Source of the DNA: Profundibacter amoris
GTDB taxonomy: Bacteria > Pseudomonadota > Alphaproteobacteria > Rhodobacterales > Rhodobacteraceae
DNA: 64,000 nucleotides
Reading direction: 5' to 3'
NCBI RefSeq assembly: GCF_003544895.1
Contig: NZ_CP032125.1
Location: 1,378,001 to 1,442,000, forward strand
The position numbers were made by a program, and so were the translations under genes. The stretch's first letter is position 1. The number at the start of each line of letters is the position of its first letter. Of the stretch, positions 44,923-53,994 are shown one piece after another. The notes under the pieces were generated by a model that saw nothing but the letters and a program-made list of their open reading frames with translations, was not told the DNA's origin and did not search any database.

Positions 44923-45067
44923 AGCGGGGGCATCAGAACGGGCCGGACTTCGATGGTCAGATTGTACAATGTGATTGAGTGTGCGCTTTGCATTTGATGT
45001 TGCAAGCCTTGTTCTTGGAGTAAGCGCGATACAAGGTGCGGCAGGTCTCTTCCAACCTTGAAAATTG

Positions 45068-46495
45068 CTACAGCACCGGCCCCAGTGTCGCGACAACATT
45101 GTGCCATATCCGCTGTTGAACGGACCACCCTACGACATCTTCAAGCGTGACGCTGTCCGAACAGGATATATATTCGTTCTGGCGTTCGCAGACCGCCTGT
45201 GTGATCTTTTGGTCCTGAATTAGAACATCGTTTTCATAATTCAAATCAAAACTGCGGATGTCCATATTCGAGGACCCCATGAAAACGACTTGCCCGTCAA
45301 TGGTCAGGGTTTTGGCATGTAGCAGCCCGTCGCGGTATTCGTAGATATGGGCGCCGGCCTCGAGCAGTTTGCGATAGAAACTGCGGCTGGCGGCGGCCAC
45401 AATCCATGAATCGTTGTTTTTGGGCACGATCAGCGTCACCCGCACGTCGCGATAGGCCGCCGCGCACAGGGCTTCGATTACTGTCGGGTCGGGCACGAAA
45501 TAGGGGGTGGTGATCACCAGTTCCCTGCGTGCTGTTTCAATCAGGGTGACAAACAACTGGGGCGAGGCCCGCAGGCGTTCTGTCGGGCCATCCCCCAGCG
45601 CCTGTGCGACAAAACCGTTTTCGACCGGCTGGGTTTCAATCTGGAATTCCTCGATCTGGGTATCTGTTTCCTTTAGCCAGTCGCTGGCAAACAGCATCTG
45701 GTTCTGGGCAACGATCGGCCCTTCCATCCGCAAAACAATATCGACCCAGGGCGCATATTTCGGTTTGACCCTGAATTCCGGATCGGCACAATTCTGGCTG
45801 CCGCAATAGGTGATCTTGCCGTCAATCACGGTGATCTTGCGGTGATTGCGCAAATCCAGACGGCTGGTCAGGATGGTGCGGATCGGCCTGTCAATCGGCA
45901 GGGCAATGGCCAGTTGCACGCCGGCCTCGGCCATTTCTTTCCACAGGGGGGATTTGACAAAGGCACGCGATCCCAACCCGTCCACCATCGCACGACATGT
46001 CACCCCGCGTTTGGCCGCGCGGATCAGGGCGCGGGCGGTGTTGGTGCCCGTGGTGTCTTCCAGCCAGATGTAATAGAGGATATGCACCGTTTCGGCGGCG
46101 GCATCTATGTCCTCGATCAGCCGTGTTCGGGCGGTTTGGGCATCGGCCATCAATTCGGCCCTGTTGCCATCGCGCGGGGCAAAGCCATTGACGGAACGGG
46201 TGTATCTGAAGGCCGGCTGGAACTGCAAATCGACCAGCGTATCAATGTCCTGCGGTGGGGCGATGACCTGATGGGCGTATTTGTGGACAATGGCAAAGAT
46301 ACGCCGCTGTTGCTGGTTTGCCTTATGGCCCAGATCGACCTCGCCAAACAGAAAATAGAGTGCCGAGCCGATGAAAGGCAGGGTCAGGATGACCATGAAC
46401 CATGCCATACGGGTCGAAGGAAGCAACCCGTCACGCGCCAAAATCCGAATGGTAAAGGCCGTCACCAGAAGCGAGTGGAGGAAAAGAGTATACAT
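45068..46495 (-). CDS. cls: Cardiolipin synthase (phospholipase D family)
   Basis: 475 residues. Two N-terminal membrane helices (about 2-22 and 30-50) precede two PLD motifs: NHRKITVIDGKITYCGSQN (about residue 236) and LHAKTLTIDGQVVFMGSSNM (about 414). This is the usual ClsA layout, joining two phosphatidylglycerols to cardiolipin at the inner membrane. It lies 39 bases after the histidine kinase stop on the same strand, so it may be part of that operon and its envelope-stress response. Confidence 0.92.
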   Translation of the reverse strand: MYTLFLHSLLVTAFTIRILARDGLLPSTRMAWFMVILTLPFIGSALYFLFGEVDLGHKANQQQRRIFAIVHKYAHQVIAPPQDIDTLVDLQFQPAFRYTRSVNGFAPRDGNRAELMADAQTARTRLIEDIDAAAETVHILYYIWLEDTTGTNTARALIRAAKRGVTCRAMVDGLGSRAFVKSPLWKEMAEAGVQLAIALPIDRPIRTILTSRLDLRNHRKITVIDGKITYCGSQNCADPEFRVKPKYAPWVDIVLRMEGPIVAQNQMLFASDWLKETDTQIEEFQIETQPVENGFVAQALGDGPTERLRASPQLFVTLIETARRELVITTPYFVPDPTVIEALCAAAYRDVRVTLIVPKNNDSWIVAAASRSFYRKLLEAGAHIYEYRDGLLHAKTLTIDGQVVFMGSSNMDIRSFDLNYENDVLIQDQKITQAVCERQNEYISCSDSVTLEDVVGWSVQQRIWHNVVATLGPVL

Positions 46496-46534
46496 GCGGC
46501 CCCGATTGCGAAGGAATGGTATTTCCGGCCAAAC

Positions 46535-47902
46535 CTAACCCGAAAAGCGCGCAAAGGGGATAGAAATTATCAACCCCTTGTCAGACTCCTGTCGTTGCAC
46601 TTCGGTGCCATGCAGTGCGGCCACCTTGGCCACCAGACTAAGCCCCAGACCGGCCCCCGGACTGCCGCGTTCGCGGTCCAGCCGTCCCATGCGTTGCAGG
46701 GCTTTGGGCCAGTCAGTGGCGATGATACCGGGGCCTGTGTCGGCGATGGTCAGCACGATTTTGTCATCATTTTCGGTCAGGGACACGTCGATTTTCCCGC
46801 CGGACGGCGTGAATTTGATGGCATTGTCCAGCAGGTTGGAAATGGCGCGGGCAAGGAACTGTTTGTGCCCCTCGATCATGGCCTTGTCGGTAATCCGCGC
46901 ATTCAGGGTCTGGTCTTTTTCCTCGGCCAGCGGGGTATAAAGCTCGACAGTATCGCTGACGATCTTTGACAGGTCCAGCGGCTCGATCTGGGATTGGGCC
47001 AGATTGGCCTCGACACGGGCAATATCCAGCAGCTCGGTAAAGACCTGATGGACATAATCGGCCTCGGACAGGGCCTCGGCGATTATATCGGAATTATCGG
47101 CATCCGGATTTGCCAGCGCGGTTTCCAGCGTGTTGCGCAGGCGGGCCAGCGGCGTGCGCAGGTCATGCGACAGGCTGTCCGTGACCATCTGCAATTCGGT
47201 CACCAGCGTTTCATTTTTGGACAGCATGTCGTTCAGGGCTTCGGCCAGCCGGTCGAATTCATCGCCAGTGCCGCGCAGGGGCACACGGCGGGACAGATCC
47301 CCGCGGGCGGTTTCGGTGGCGGCCTGCTGGATCTCGCCAACCCGTTTCAGGATCGAGCGTGATACGAACAGCCCGCCAAGGGACCCGAACACCAGAAACG
47401 AGCCAAGCAAGGCCCATGAGGCGTATTTCAGAATATCGCGAAATTCCCGCTGGCTGCGCAAATCGCGCCCGACCATCAGGCGCGCGCCGCCGGGCAGGGT
47501 GATGGCGCGCAGGCCCACCAGCACGTTTTTGTCGATATCGGTGCGCATCAGGCGGATGGTTTGCCATGTGCCGTCCATCGGCACATCCGGCCAACTGGAC
47601 AGGTTGCCGGCAATCGGGTGGCCATCGGCGGTGGCATAAAGGTAAAGCGAATCCGCGCTTGAACGCGAGGTCGAGCGTTCAGCAATGGCCGAGCGCAGCG
47701 CGAACTGCCCGCCGTCGATGTAATCGCGCACCAGCCCGTTCAGTTCCGCGTCCACCGCCTGTGCCGTCTGGTTTTCCAGCAGCCGCATGGTGCCGACATA
47801 AACCGCCCCCAGCACCACGGCCGAGGCCAGCAACGAGGCGATGATATGCAGGGCAAACAATCGCCGGATGGCGCTTTTGCCGCTATGGGGCAGGGTGGTC
47901 AT
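46535..47902 (-). CDS. Sensor histidine kinase
   Basis: 455 residues, membrane bound. The first membrane helix is at about 14-36 (ALHIIASLLASAVVLGAVYV), a periplasmic sensor loop reaches about 165, and a second helix is YASWALLGSFLVFGSLGGLF. HAMP follows (SILKRVGEIQQAATETARGD), HisKA with the phospho-His in SDSLSHDLRTPLARLRN, then HATPase with NLLDNAIKFTPSGG and IADTGPGI. The start overlaps the response-regulator stop as ATGA. It is probably the cognate kinase sensing envelope stress. Confidence 0.93.
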   Translation of the reverse strand: MTTLPHSGKSAIRRLFALHIIASLLASAVVLGAVYVGTMRLLENQTAQAVDAELNGLVRDYIDGGQFALRSAIAERSTSRSSADSLYLYATADGHPIAGNLSSWPDVPMDGTWQTIRLMRTDIDKNVLVGLRAITLPGGARLMVGRDLRSQREFRDILKYASWALLGSFLVFGSLGGLFVSRSILKRVGEIQQAATETARGDLSRRVPLRGTGDEFDRLAEALNDMLSKNETLVTELQMVTDSLSHDLRTPLARLRNTLETALANPDADNSDIIAEALSEADYVHQVFTELLDIARVEANLAQSQIEPLDLSKIVSDTVELYTPLAEEKDQTLNARITDKAMIEGHKQFLARAISNLLDNAIKFTPSGGKIDVSLTENDDKIVLTIADTGPGIIATDWPKALQRMGRLDRERGSPGAGLGLSLVAKVAALHGTEVQRQESDKGLIISIPFARFSG

Positions 47903-48573
47903 TTTACCATCCGGTAACCGGCCCCGCGCACGGTCTGGATCAGGGGTGTTTCGCCGGGGGCGTCTATTTTCTTGCGCAAACGGCTGATATGAACGTCAAT
48001 CACATTGGTTTGCGGGTCGAAATGGTAATCCCAGACATTTTCCAGCAACATCGTGCGGGTTACGATCCGCCCCGCAGTGCGCATCAGATATTCCAGTATC
48101 TGGAATTCGCGCGGTTGCAGTTCGATCCGGCGGGTGCCGCGGGTGGCGGTGCGGGTCATCAGATCCAGTGTCAGGTCCTGCACTTGCAGGGTGGTTTCAT
48201 CCTCCGAAACCGGCGCACTGCGGCGCATGATGGCCTCGAGACGGGCCAGAAGTTCGGAAAAAACAAAAGGTTTGGTCAGATAATCATCGGCACCGGCCCG
48301 CAGGCCTTCGACGCGGTGGTCTGTCTGGCCAAGGGCCGAGAGCAACAGCACCGGCGTTTGCACCTTGTTCGACCGCATGGTTTTCAGAATGGAAATGCCG
48401 TCCAGTTCGGGCAACATCCGGTCCAGAATGATAACGTCGTAAGGGCCGTCCAGTGCATGGGACAGCCCCTCGACACCGGTTTTTACCCAGGTGGTAGAGT
48501 GCCCGGCCTCGCCCAGCCCTTTTTCTAAAAAACCGGCTGTGCTGGCATCGTCTTCTATAATTAAAATACGCAT
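47899..48573 (-). CDS. OmpR-family response regulator
   Basis: 224 residues from ATG 48573. The receiver domain has ILIIEDDASTAGFLEKGLGE, the phospho-Asp in YDVIILDRMLPELDG, LLLSALGQTDHRVEGLRAG and LTKPFVFSELLARLEA. The winged-helix domain has IELQPREFQILEYLMRTAGR, ENVWDYHFDPQTNVIDVHIS and TVRGAGYRMV. It lies between degP and the kinase, so it likely controls degP. A shared 12-mer near the degP and rfbF promoters is a candidate target. Confidence 0.93.
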   Translation of the reverse strand: MRILIIEDDASTAGFLEKGLGEAGHSTTWVKTGVEGLSHALDGPYDVIILDRMLPELDGISILKTMRSNKVQTPVLLLSALGQTDHRVEGLRAGADDYLTKPFVFSELLARLEAIMRRSAPVSEDETTLQVQDLTLDLMTRTATRGTRRIELQPREFQILEYLMRTAGRIVTRTMLLENVWDYHFDPQTNVIDVHISRLRKKIDAPGETPLIQTVRGAGYRMVK

Positions 48574-48587
48574 GACATCTATATAGG

Positions 48588-48621
48588 CAAAACGGGGGCC
48601 GGAAACCATATCCAGCCCCCG
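48588..48621 (-). terminator. Rho-independent terminator after the degP-type gene
   Basis: On the minus strand, CGGGGGCTGG pairs with CCGGCCCCCG around a 9-base loop (one G-T pair), followed by TTTT. It begins 7 bases after the protease stop. It should limit read-through into the response-regulator gene, leaving room for a separate promoter there. Confidence 0.75.
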
Positions 48622-48627
48622 AATATA

Positions 48628-50100
48628 TTAGCCCTTTTCAGAGAAAGGGATGGCAACAAAGCGGCGGTTGCCGTCGCGCTCGATCTGCACCAGAACCGAG
48701 GGGCGTCCGGCCTCGGTTGCGTCGTCAATCACGGCGTTGACATCCGCCAGACTGTTGACCGGCTTCTGGTTGATCGAAACGATGATATCGCCTTCTTTCA
48801 ACCCGACCGATGCGGCACCGCTGTCAGGTTCGACTGCCATTACGATGACGCTGTCACCTTCGGCCTGCAAGGCAAGGCCCAGACTGCCCATGTTGATATC
48901 CGGAGACATGTCGCTGGAAGCAACCTTGGTGCCATCGGTTTTCAGTTTGGCAATTTTGGGTTCCAGCACAACGGTTTTACCGCCACGATAGACCTTCATC
49001 TCGGTATTCTTGCCGATTTCCGCATCCGCCACCGCCAGCGTCAGGTCGCCGACATCGCCGATTTCGGTATCGCCAAAGCCGATGATCACATCACCGCTTT
49101 TCACGCCGGCCTGTTGGGCGGGGCTGTTGTCCTGCACACTATCGACGATCACGCCTTTGGCTTTGTCCAGCCCCAGACTTTCGGCAATATCGTTTGTGAC
49201 GTTCTGGATGCTGACACCCAGCCAGCCCCGTTCGACCTGACCATTCGCCGCGATTTCCGAAACGATGGATTTCGCCAGATCGGCAGGGATCGAAAAGCCG
49301 ATGCCGACACTGCCGCCCGAGGGGGAGTAGATGGCGGTGTTCACACCCACAACATTCCCTTGCGCGTCAAACAGCGGACCGCCCGAGTTGCCCTTGTTGA
49401 TCGGGGCGTCCACCTGGATGAAATCATCATAGGGGCCGGCGCCGATATCGCGGCCACGGGCCGAAACGATGCCCGAGGTCACACTGCCGGACAGACCGAA
49501 CGGCGCGCCAACGGCAAAGACCGGATCACCAACCCGCAGCTTGTCCGAGTTCCCCCATTTGACCGAGGGCAGCTTGCCGCCCGCGTCGATTTTCAGGACC
49601 GCCAGATCGGTTTTCGGATCGGTCCCCAGCAGGGTGGCGTCAAACTCGCGCCCGTCTTTCAGGGTCACGCTCAGTTTGTCCGCACCTTCGACAACGTGGT
49701 TGTTGGTCACAATGATACCGTCCTCGTCAATCACAAAGCCGGATCCCAGCGCCTGCGTGGGCTGTGCATTGCGGAACTGCTTCGGGCCGCCTTGCTGTTC
49801 GTCAAAGAACCGTTTGAACATTTCGCCCATCGGACCTTCGGGCAGGTTGTCGGGCAACATGTTCTGTGGGATGTTTTCTGCTGTTTTTCCGCTGTGGGTG
49901 GCGGTGATTTTGACCACGGCGGGGCTGACCACCTCGATCAGATCGGCCAGATTGGCGGGTTGTGTCCAGGCAATCGGGGCCACGGTGGCGGTTTGCGCGG
50001 TGGTTTGCATAGGCATCATCAGACCGACAGCACCAATGGCGGCGGCCGTGCTGCCCAGCAATACGCGGCGCACGGTGTTGTATCTGCGAGAGTTTCTCAT
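48628..50100 (-). CDS. degP: Do/DegP-type periplasmic serine protease
   Basis: 490 residues from ATG 50100 (AAGGAAG 5 bases upstream). The signal peptide is VLLGSTAAAIGAVGLMMPMQ, cleaved after about residue 37. The trypsin-like domain holds the triad: His in IIVTNNHVVEGADKL, Asp in DPKTDLAVLKID, Ser in INKGNSGGPLFDA. Two PDZ domains follow (RGWLGVSIQNVTNDIAESL, then MGSLGLALQAEGDSVIVMAV). It degrades or chaperones misfolded envelope proteins. Its gene heads the block with the two-component system. Confidence 0.94.
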   Translation of the reverse strand: MRNSRRYNTVRRVLLGSTAAAIGAVGLMMPMQTTAQTATVAPIAWTQPANLADLIEVVSPAVVKITATHSGKTAENIPQNMLPDNLPEGPMGEMFKRFFDEQQGGPKQFRNAQPTQALGSGFVIDEDGIIVTNNHVVEGADKLSVTLKDGREFDATLLGTDPKTDLAVLKIDAGGKLPSVKWGNSDKLRVGDPVFAVGAPFGLSGSVTSGIVSARGRDIGAGPYDDFIQVDAPINKGNSGGPLFDAQGNVVGVNTAIYSPSGGSVGIGFSIPADLAKSIVSEIAANGQVERGWLGVSIQNVTNDIAESLGLDKAKGVIVDSVQDNSPAQQAGVKSGDVIIGFGDTEIGDVGDLTLAVADAEIGKNTEMKVYRGGKTVVLEPKIAKLKTDGTKVASSDMSPDINMGSLGLALQAEGDSVIVMAVEPDSGAASVGLKEGDIIVSINQKPVNSLADVNAVIDDATEAGRPSVLVQIERDGNRRFVAIPFSEKG

Positions 50101-50807
50101 TGTTCTTCCTTCCAAGAGTGTTTCTTGCTCATGGATATGGTTGTGCGGGATGGAGAGCATATGACGGTAACATTACAAAAGCTTCATTTTGCCGGAGATA
50201 TAGGACCGGTTGATTAGAATCGGGCCAAAATTACGATCTTTCCTCTGGTTTTCCAGGCATAGGAACGAAAATTGCTTTGTGTCGATCGGCGGTTTCTGCC
50301 TTATTTTTGCCACACAACCTCAAGTTTGTATCGCGACTGTGCCCAATGTTTTGCATTATGACATGCATGTTGCCTAATTCGGAACAGCGCCAAATCGGGT
50401 GCGAAAATTATTAAAACGGGATTTTCCACTTATTTTTCTGACTTGGACGGGGCGGCGCAGATTCTTCCCAGATTCAAAAAATGCAGGAAATAATACTATG
50501 GATGCAGGGGGGATTATATTCAAATTGGCAATAATTTAAATCACACCAATAGGTAGTAAAGATACTGAATTGCGGCGGGAATATTTGAATTATGGCAAAA
50601 TTATAACGTGACCAAATAACAACAAAACTACATATTATCAATCATTTACAGGTATTTTACAGTTGTTAATAAATACAGGGTTCACAACTCAATTGATCCA
50701 CCTTAAGGATATTGGTTAAGTGCTGCGCTGCCCGATTGGTGTAGTGAATTATGATATCGAGCCTCCGTTTACGGACTCGGTTTCTGTGTTTGATTTTGGA
50801 GACCTTA
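50101..50807. other. Long AT-rich intergenic region with promoter motif
   Basis: About 700 bases without a credible gene, much more AT-rich than the window. Next to degP it contains GTAACATTACAA (50167-50178), shared with the rfbF upstream region. The rest shows no clear stem-loop with a T tract, tRNA shape or protein-like frame. It probably holds divergent promoters for degP and the BMP gene, and could hide an unrecognised small RNA. Confidence 0.5.
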
Positions 50808-51878
50808 ATGCGACTAGTTGCTACAATTCTGACCGCGCTGTTCGTGATGCTGTCATCTGCCCCGACATGGGCGCAGGACAAGCCGCGAATTGCTTTTCTG
50901 TATCACACCCCTGAAGATACTATCGGTTGGTCATTTGAACATGACCGCGCCCGTATAGAGGTGGAAGAATACTTCGGCAACAAGATCGAGGTCAGCTATT
51001 TCTGGAACATAGCAGAAGGGGACGAGGGCGAGGCCAAGATGAAAGAACTGGCCGCTGAGGGGTATGACCTGATATTCGCCACATCCTATGGCTATCTGAA
51101 TGGCGTTCTGAACGCTGCATTTGCCAATCCCGACACTAAATTCGAACATTCCAACGGGTTTGTGCGGGCGCCCAATTCCTCGACATACAGCATTCGCACA
51201 TACGAAGGCCGGGTCATCCAGGGGATTGTTGCCGGCAATATGACCAAGACGAACAAGATCGGCTATATTGCTTCCTATGCAATTCCCTATGTTATCCGCG
51301 ACATCAACGCCGCCTTTCTAGCGGCCCGTTCTGTAAACCCGGATGTCCAGTTTGAAATCGTCTGGCTGAACACCTGGGAAAATCACGAACTGGAAGCGCA
51401 GGCCGCACGCGATCTGATCGCGAACGGGGCTGATGTGTTGATGCAAAATACAAACACGATCGAGCCGATGGTGGTTGCGCAGGAATTGGGCGCGTTTTCG
51501 TTCGGGCAGGATTCCGATATGAAAGCCTATGGTCCTGATGCCAGCCTGACGTCTTCAATCAACCATTGGGCACCCTATTATATCGACCGTATTCAGGCCC
51601 TGCTGGATGGCAAATGGGAAAGCCATGACACCTGGGGCGGTCTTGCCTCGGGCATGCTGGAAATCGGACCGTATTCCGACCTGATACCTTTGCGTGTGCA
51701 GGCCCAGGCCAATGATGCAATCGCCAAAATCAAAGAAGGGCGCCTACATCCCTTCACCGGACCGATCCGCAAACAGGACGGAAGTGGTTGGCTGGCTGCT
51801 GGTGAAACAGCAAGCGACAGTGAACTGCTGACGATGTTCTTTTTCGTCGAGGGGATTACCGGGATTATCCCGCAATAG
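50808..51878 (+). CDS. BMP-family basic membrane lipoprotein-like binding protein
   Basis: 356 residues from ATG 50808. A signal peptide (VATILTALFVMLSSAPTWA, cut before QDKPRI) has no lipobox Cys, so the protein is probably free in the periplasm. The BMP/PnrA fold shows in RIAFLYHTPEDTIGWSFEHD, AAEGYDLIFATSYGYLNGVL, GYIASYAIPYVIRDINAAFL and LIANGADVLMQNTNTIEPMV. Relatives bind nucleosides for uptake. No permease or ATPase gene is nearby, so it may serve a distant transporter or a signalling role. Confidence 0.87.
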   Translation: MRLVATILTALFVMLSSAPTWAQDKPRIAFLYHTPEDTIGWSFEHDRARIEVEEYFGNKIEVSYFWNIAEGDEGEAKMKELAAEGYDLIFATSYGYLNGVLNAAFANPDTKFEHSNGFVRAPNSSTYSIRTYEGRVIQGIVAGNMTKTNKIGYIASYAIPYVIRDINAAFLAARSVNPDVQFEIVWLNTWENHELEAQAARDLIANGADVLMQNTNTIEPMVVAQELGAFSFGQDSDMKAYGPDASLTSSINHWAPYYIDRIQALLDGKWESHDTWGGLASGMLEIGPYSDLIPLRVQAQANDAIAKIKEGRLHPFTGPIRKQDGSGWLAAGETASDSELLTMFFFVEGITGIIPQ

Positions 51879-51901
51879 CTTGATAGCAATGGGGAATTCC
51901 G

Positions 51902-53872
51902 ATGACAAAACGTGAGAGTATGATGAAAAAGTATAATAAATTAATAGCAATGACCTTTGGGGCAACTTTGGCTTTGCTGGCGCCTGCCGCCATAGCGCAG
52001 GATAATACGGTTACGCTACAATCACCGGACAAGAAGATTTCGGTTACTGGTGAACTGCTGAGTGTCGATGACGGCTTCTATGTGATCAAAACGGTTGTGG
52101 GTGAAATGACCGTGAGCCGTGATCTGGTCACCTGCGACGGTACGGCCTGTCCGGTTGCGGAACCCGAAGTTGCCGCCGATGACGGGACGGTCGTTCTGAA
52201 GTCGGGCGACGGCACAACTTTCAGTGGCGAGTTGCTGGGTTTCGACGGCACGAACTACACGCTGAAAACCGTTGTCGGTGTTCTGACCATCCGCAGCGAG
52301 TTCGTGACCTGCGAGGGGGCATCCTGCCCCAGTGACAAGGCAGAAGAGCAAGTGGATAGAACCGTCAGCCTGATATCGGGGGACGGGACACGGTTTACCG
52401 GCAATTTGCAGGAATATGACGGCACGAACTATGTGATTGAAAGCGAACAGGGTGTTCTGACGGTCCGCAGTGAATTTGTGACCTGTGTTGGTGATGCCTG
52501 CCCTGATCTTGGCCCTGTTGTGGCCGAATTCAAGGTCGCATCCCCTGCCGGTGTCGGCGAGCAGTTTATCGGCAAGGCGCTAAACCGGTTTGCCAATGAA
52601 AAATCCCTGAATGTGACGCGGTCGATTTCCTATGACGGAACCGAAGTAAACTATCTGCTGGGGAATAATACAGGTGAACTGGTTGCCAGTATCACGGTTA
52701 CACCGACGGACGATATTGCCTCGCTCAAGGCGCTGTTTTCGGGTGATGCGGCCTTTGCCCTGACCCGCGAGGCTTTCACCGTAGAGGAGATTGCAGGGAT
52801 CGTTAACATGCGGGCCAGTGATGTGGCTTCACGCCTGAACGCCCAGACGATTGCGCTTGATGCGCTGACGGCAACCATGAACCCCGCAAACCGCGTGCGT
52901 TCGGTTTCGCTGAAACAGATGGGGGATGTTCTGTCAGGCCGGGTTACCAACTGGAAAGATGTTGGCGGCGATGATGGCGCGATCCAGTTGCATGTGCTGA
53001 ATGCAGACAGCAATCTGGCACGGGTGATCAAACGCGACATTCTGGCCCCGCGCGGTTTGCGGCTGGCTGCGAATGTGATGGTCCATGAAACACTGGACGA
53101 ATTGAACAAAGCGATTGCCGATGATCCGATGGCGTTCGCCGTATCTTATCGTTCGCAGAATAAAGGCAACGCCATTCCGACAACCCGCAATGCCTGTAAT
53201 ATCTTCTCGAGCGCGAATTCCTTTTCGTTGCAGACCGAAGAATATCCGCTGACGATGGGCTGGAACCTGTATACCCTTCAGGGTCAGGAAGTGCCCGACC
53301 TGTCGAAAAGCCTGGCAGAATACCTGTCCTCGGATGAAGGTCAGGCCGCTGCGCAAGAGGCCGGTTTGGTTGGACTGGCGATTGACAAGCAAGCCATGAG
53401 TGAGCAGGGCGAACGTCTGTTGTCCGCGATGCTTGCATCGTCAATCGATCGCGCAGGTATCAACGCCTATCGCGATTATCTGGCCGAGGTGTCCACAGCG
53501 GACCGTTTGTCCACGACATTGCGGTTTGTGTCGGGGTCGGCCCAGTTGGACGATCGTGCCCTGCGCGATGTGCGCCGGATTTCCGAACTGGTGCGTAAAG
53601 GCGAACTTGACGGCAACGATATCCTGCTGATCGGCTTCAGTGATGCGGTCGGGGTGTTCAAGAACAACATTGTTCTGTCCCAAGCCCGCGCCGAGCGCGC
53701 CAAGGCCGATATTCTGAACAGCACCATCGGTATTCTGGACGCGGCGAACGTCAAGACATTCGGCTTTGGTCCGGTTGCGCCGGTTGGCTGCAACGAAACG
53801 CTGGACGGGCGCCAGTTGAACCGCCGGGTCGAAGTATGGATCCGTGGCTCGAACCAGGACAAACTGCGTTAG
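51902..53872 (+). CDS. PstS-like substrate-binding/OmpA fusion with three N-terminal repeats
   Basis: 656 residues, exported (signal peptide LIAMTFGATLALLAPAAIA). Three similar repeats of about 50 residues span 35-84, 94-143 and 152-201. Each ends in a Cys-x5-Cys pair such as TCEGASCP, and two contain FDGTNY or YDGTNY. A PBP-like (phosphate-binding) domain fills about 210-510, with VSLKQMGDVLSGRVTNWKDV. The C-terminal OmpA peptidoglycan-binding domain (about 535-650) has LRFVSGSAQLDDRALRDVRR and LNRRVEVWIRG. It is likely tethered to the wall. It follows the BMP gene by 23 bases. Confidence 0.87.
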   Translation: MTKRESMMKKYNKLIAMTFGATLALLAPAAIAQDNTVTLQSPDKKISVTGELLSVDDGFYVIKTVVGEMTVSRDLVTCDGTACPVAEPEVAADDGTVVLKSGDGTTFSGELLGFDGTNYTLKTVVGVLTIRSEFVTCEGASCPSDKAEEQVDRTVSLISGDGTRFTGNLQEYDGTNYVIESEQGVLTVRSEFVTCVGDACPDLGPVVAEFKVASPAGVGEQFIGKALNRFANEKSLNVTRSISYDGTEVNYLLGNNTGELVASITVTPTDDIASLKALFSGDAAFALTREAFTVEEIAGIVNMRASDVASRLNAQTIALDALTATMNPANRVRSVSLKQMGDVLSGRVTNWKDVGGDDGAIQLHVLNADSNLARVIKRDILAPRGLRLAANVMVHETLDELNKAIADDPMAFAVSYRSQNKGNAIPTTRNACNIFSSANSFSLQTEEYPLTMGWNLYTLQGQEVPDLSKSLAEYLSSDEGQAAAQEAGLVGLAIDKQAMSEQGERLLSAMLASSIDRAGINAYRDYLAEVSTADRLSTTLRFVSGSAQLDDRALRDVRRISELVRKGELDGNDILLIGFSDAVGVFKNNIVLSQARAERAKADILNSTIGILDAANVKTFGFGPVAPVGCNETLDGRQLNRRVEVWIRGSNQDKLR

Positions 53873-53893
53873 GTTCATAACCATCTGAAAAAC

Positions 53894-53930
53894 AAAACCG
53901 CGACCGGTAAAACGGCCGCGGTTTTCTTGT
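53894..53930 (+). terminator. Terminator after the PstS-like/OmpA gene
   Basis: AAAACCGCG (53894-53902) pairs with CGCGGTTTT (53917-53925), extended by CCG/CGG with one mismatch around GTAAAA, and followed by a T-rich run. It lies 21 bases after the stop at 53872. Confidence 0.8.
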
Positions 53931-53937
53931 TTCTGAT

Positions 53938-53969
53938 ATGAAAAAGGGCGGCCCTGAAAGGCCGCCCTT
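53938..53969 (-). terminator. Terminator of the LsrF-containing operon
   Basis: A perfect 10-bp stem, AAGGGCGGCC (53944-53953) with GGCCGCCCTT (53960-53969), a 6-base loop, and on the minus strand a T run at the foot. It sits 25 bases after the thiolase stop at 53995 and closes the operon that begins at 59780. Confidence 0.82.
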
Positions 53970-53994
53970 GAAACTGTTTCGCCTTACGGCTCTA

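Noticed and set aside
49114-50217. Long plus-strand frame of 367 codons across the degP-type gene
   Set aside because: It is the antisense shadow of the protease; codon pattern and motifs belong to the minus strand.
50161-50807. Possible small RNA in the AT-rich gap
   Set aside because: No clear promoter-plus-terminator pair and no stem-loop followed by a T tract could be supported by eye.
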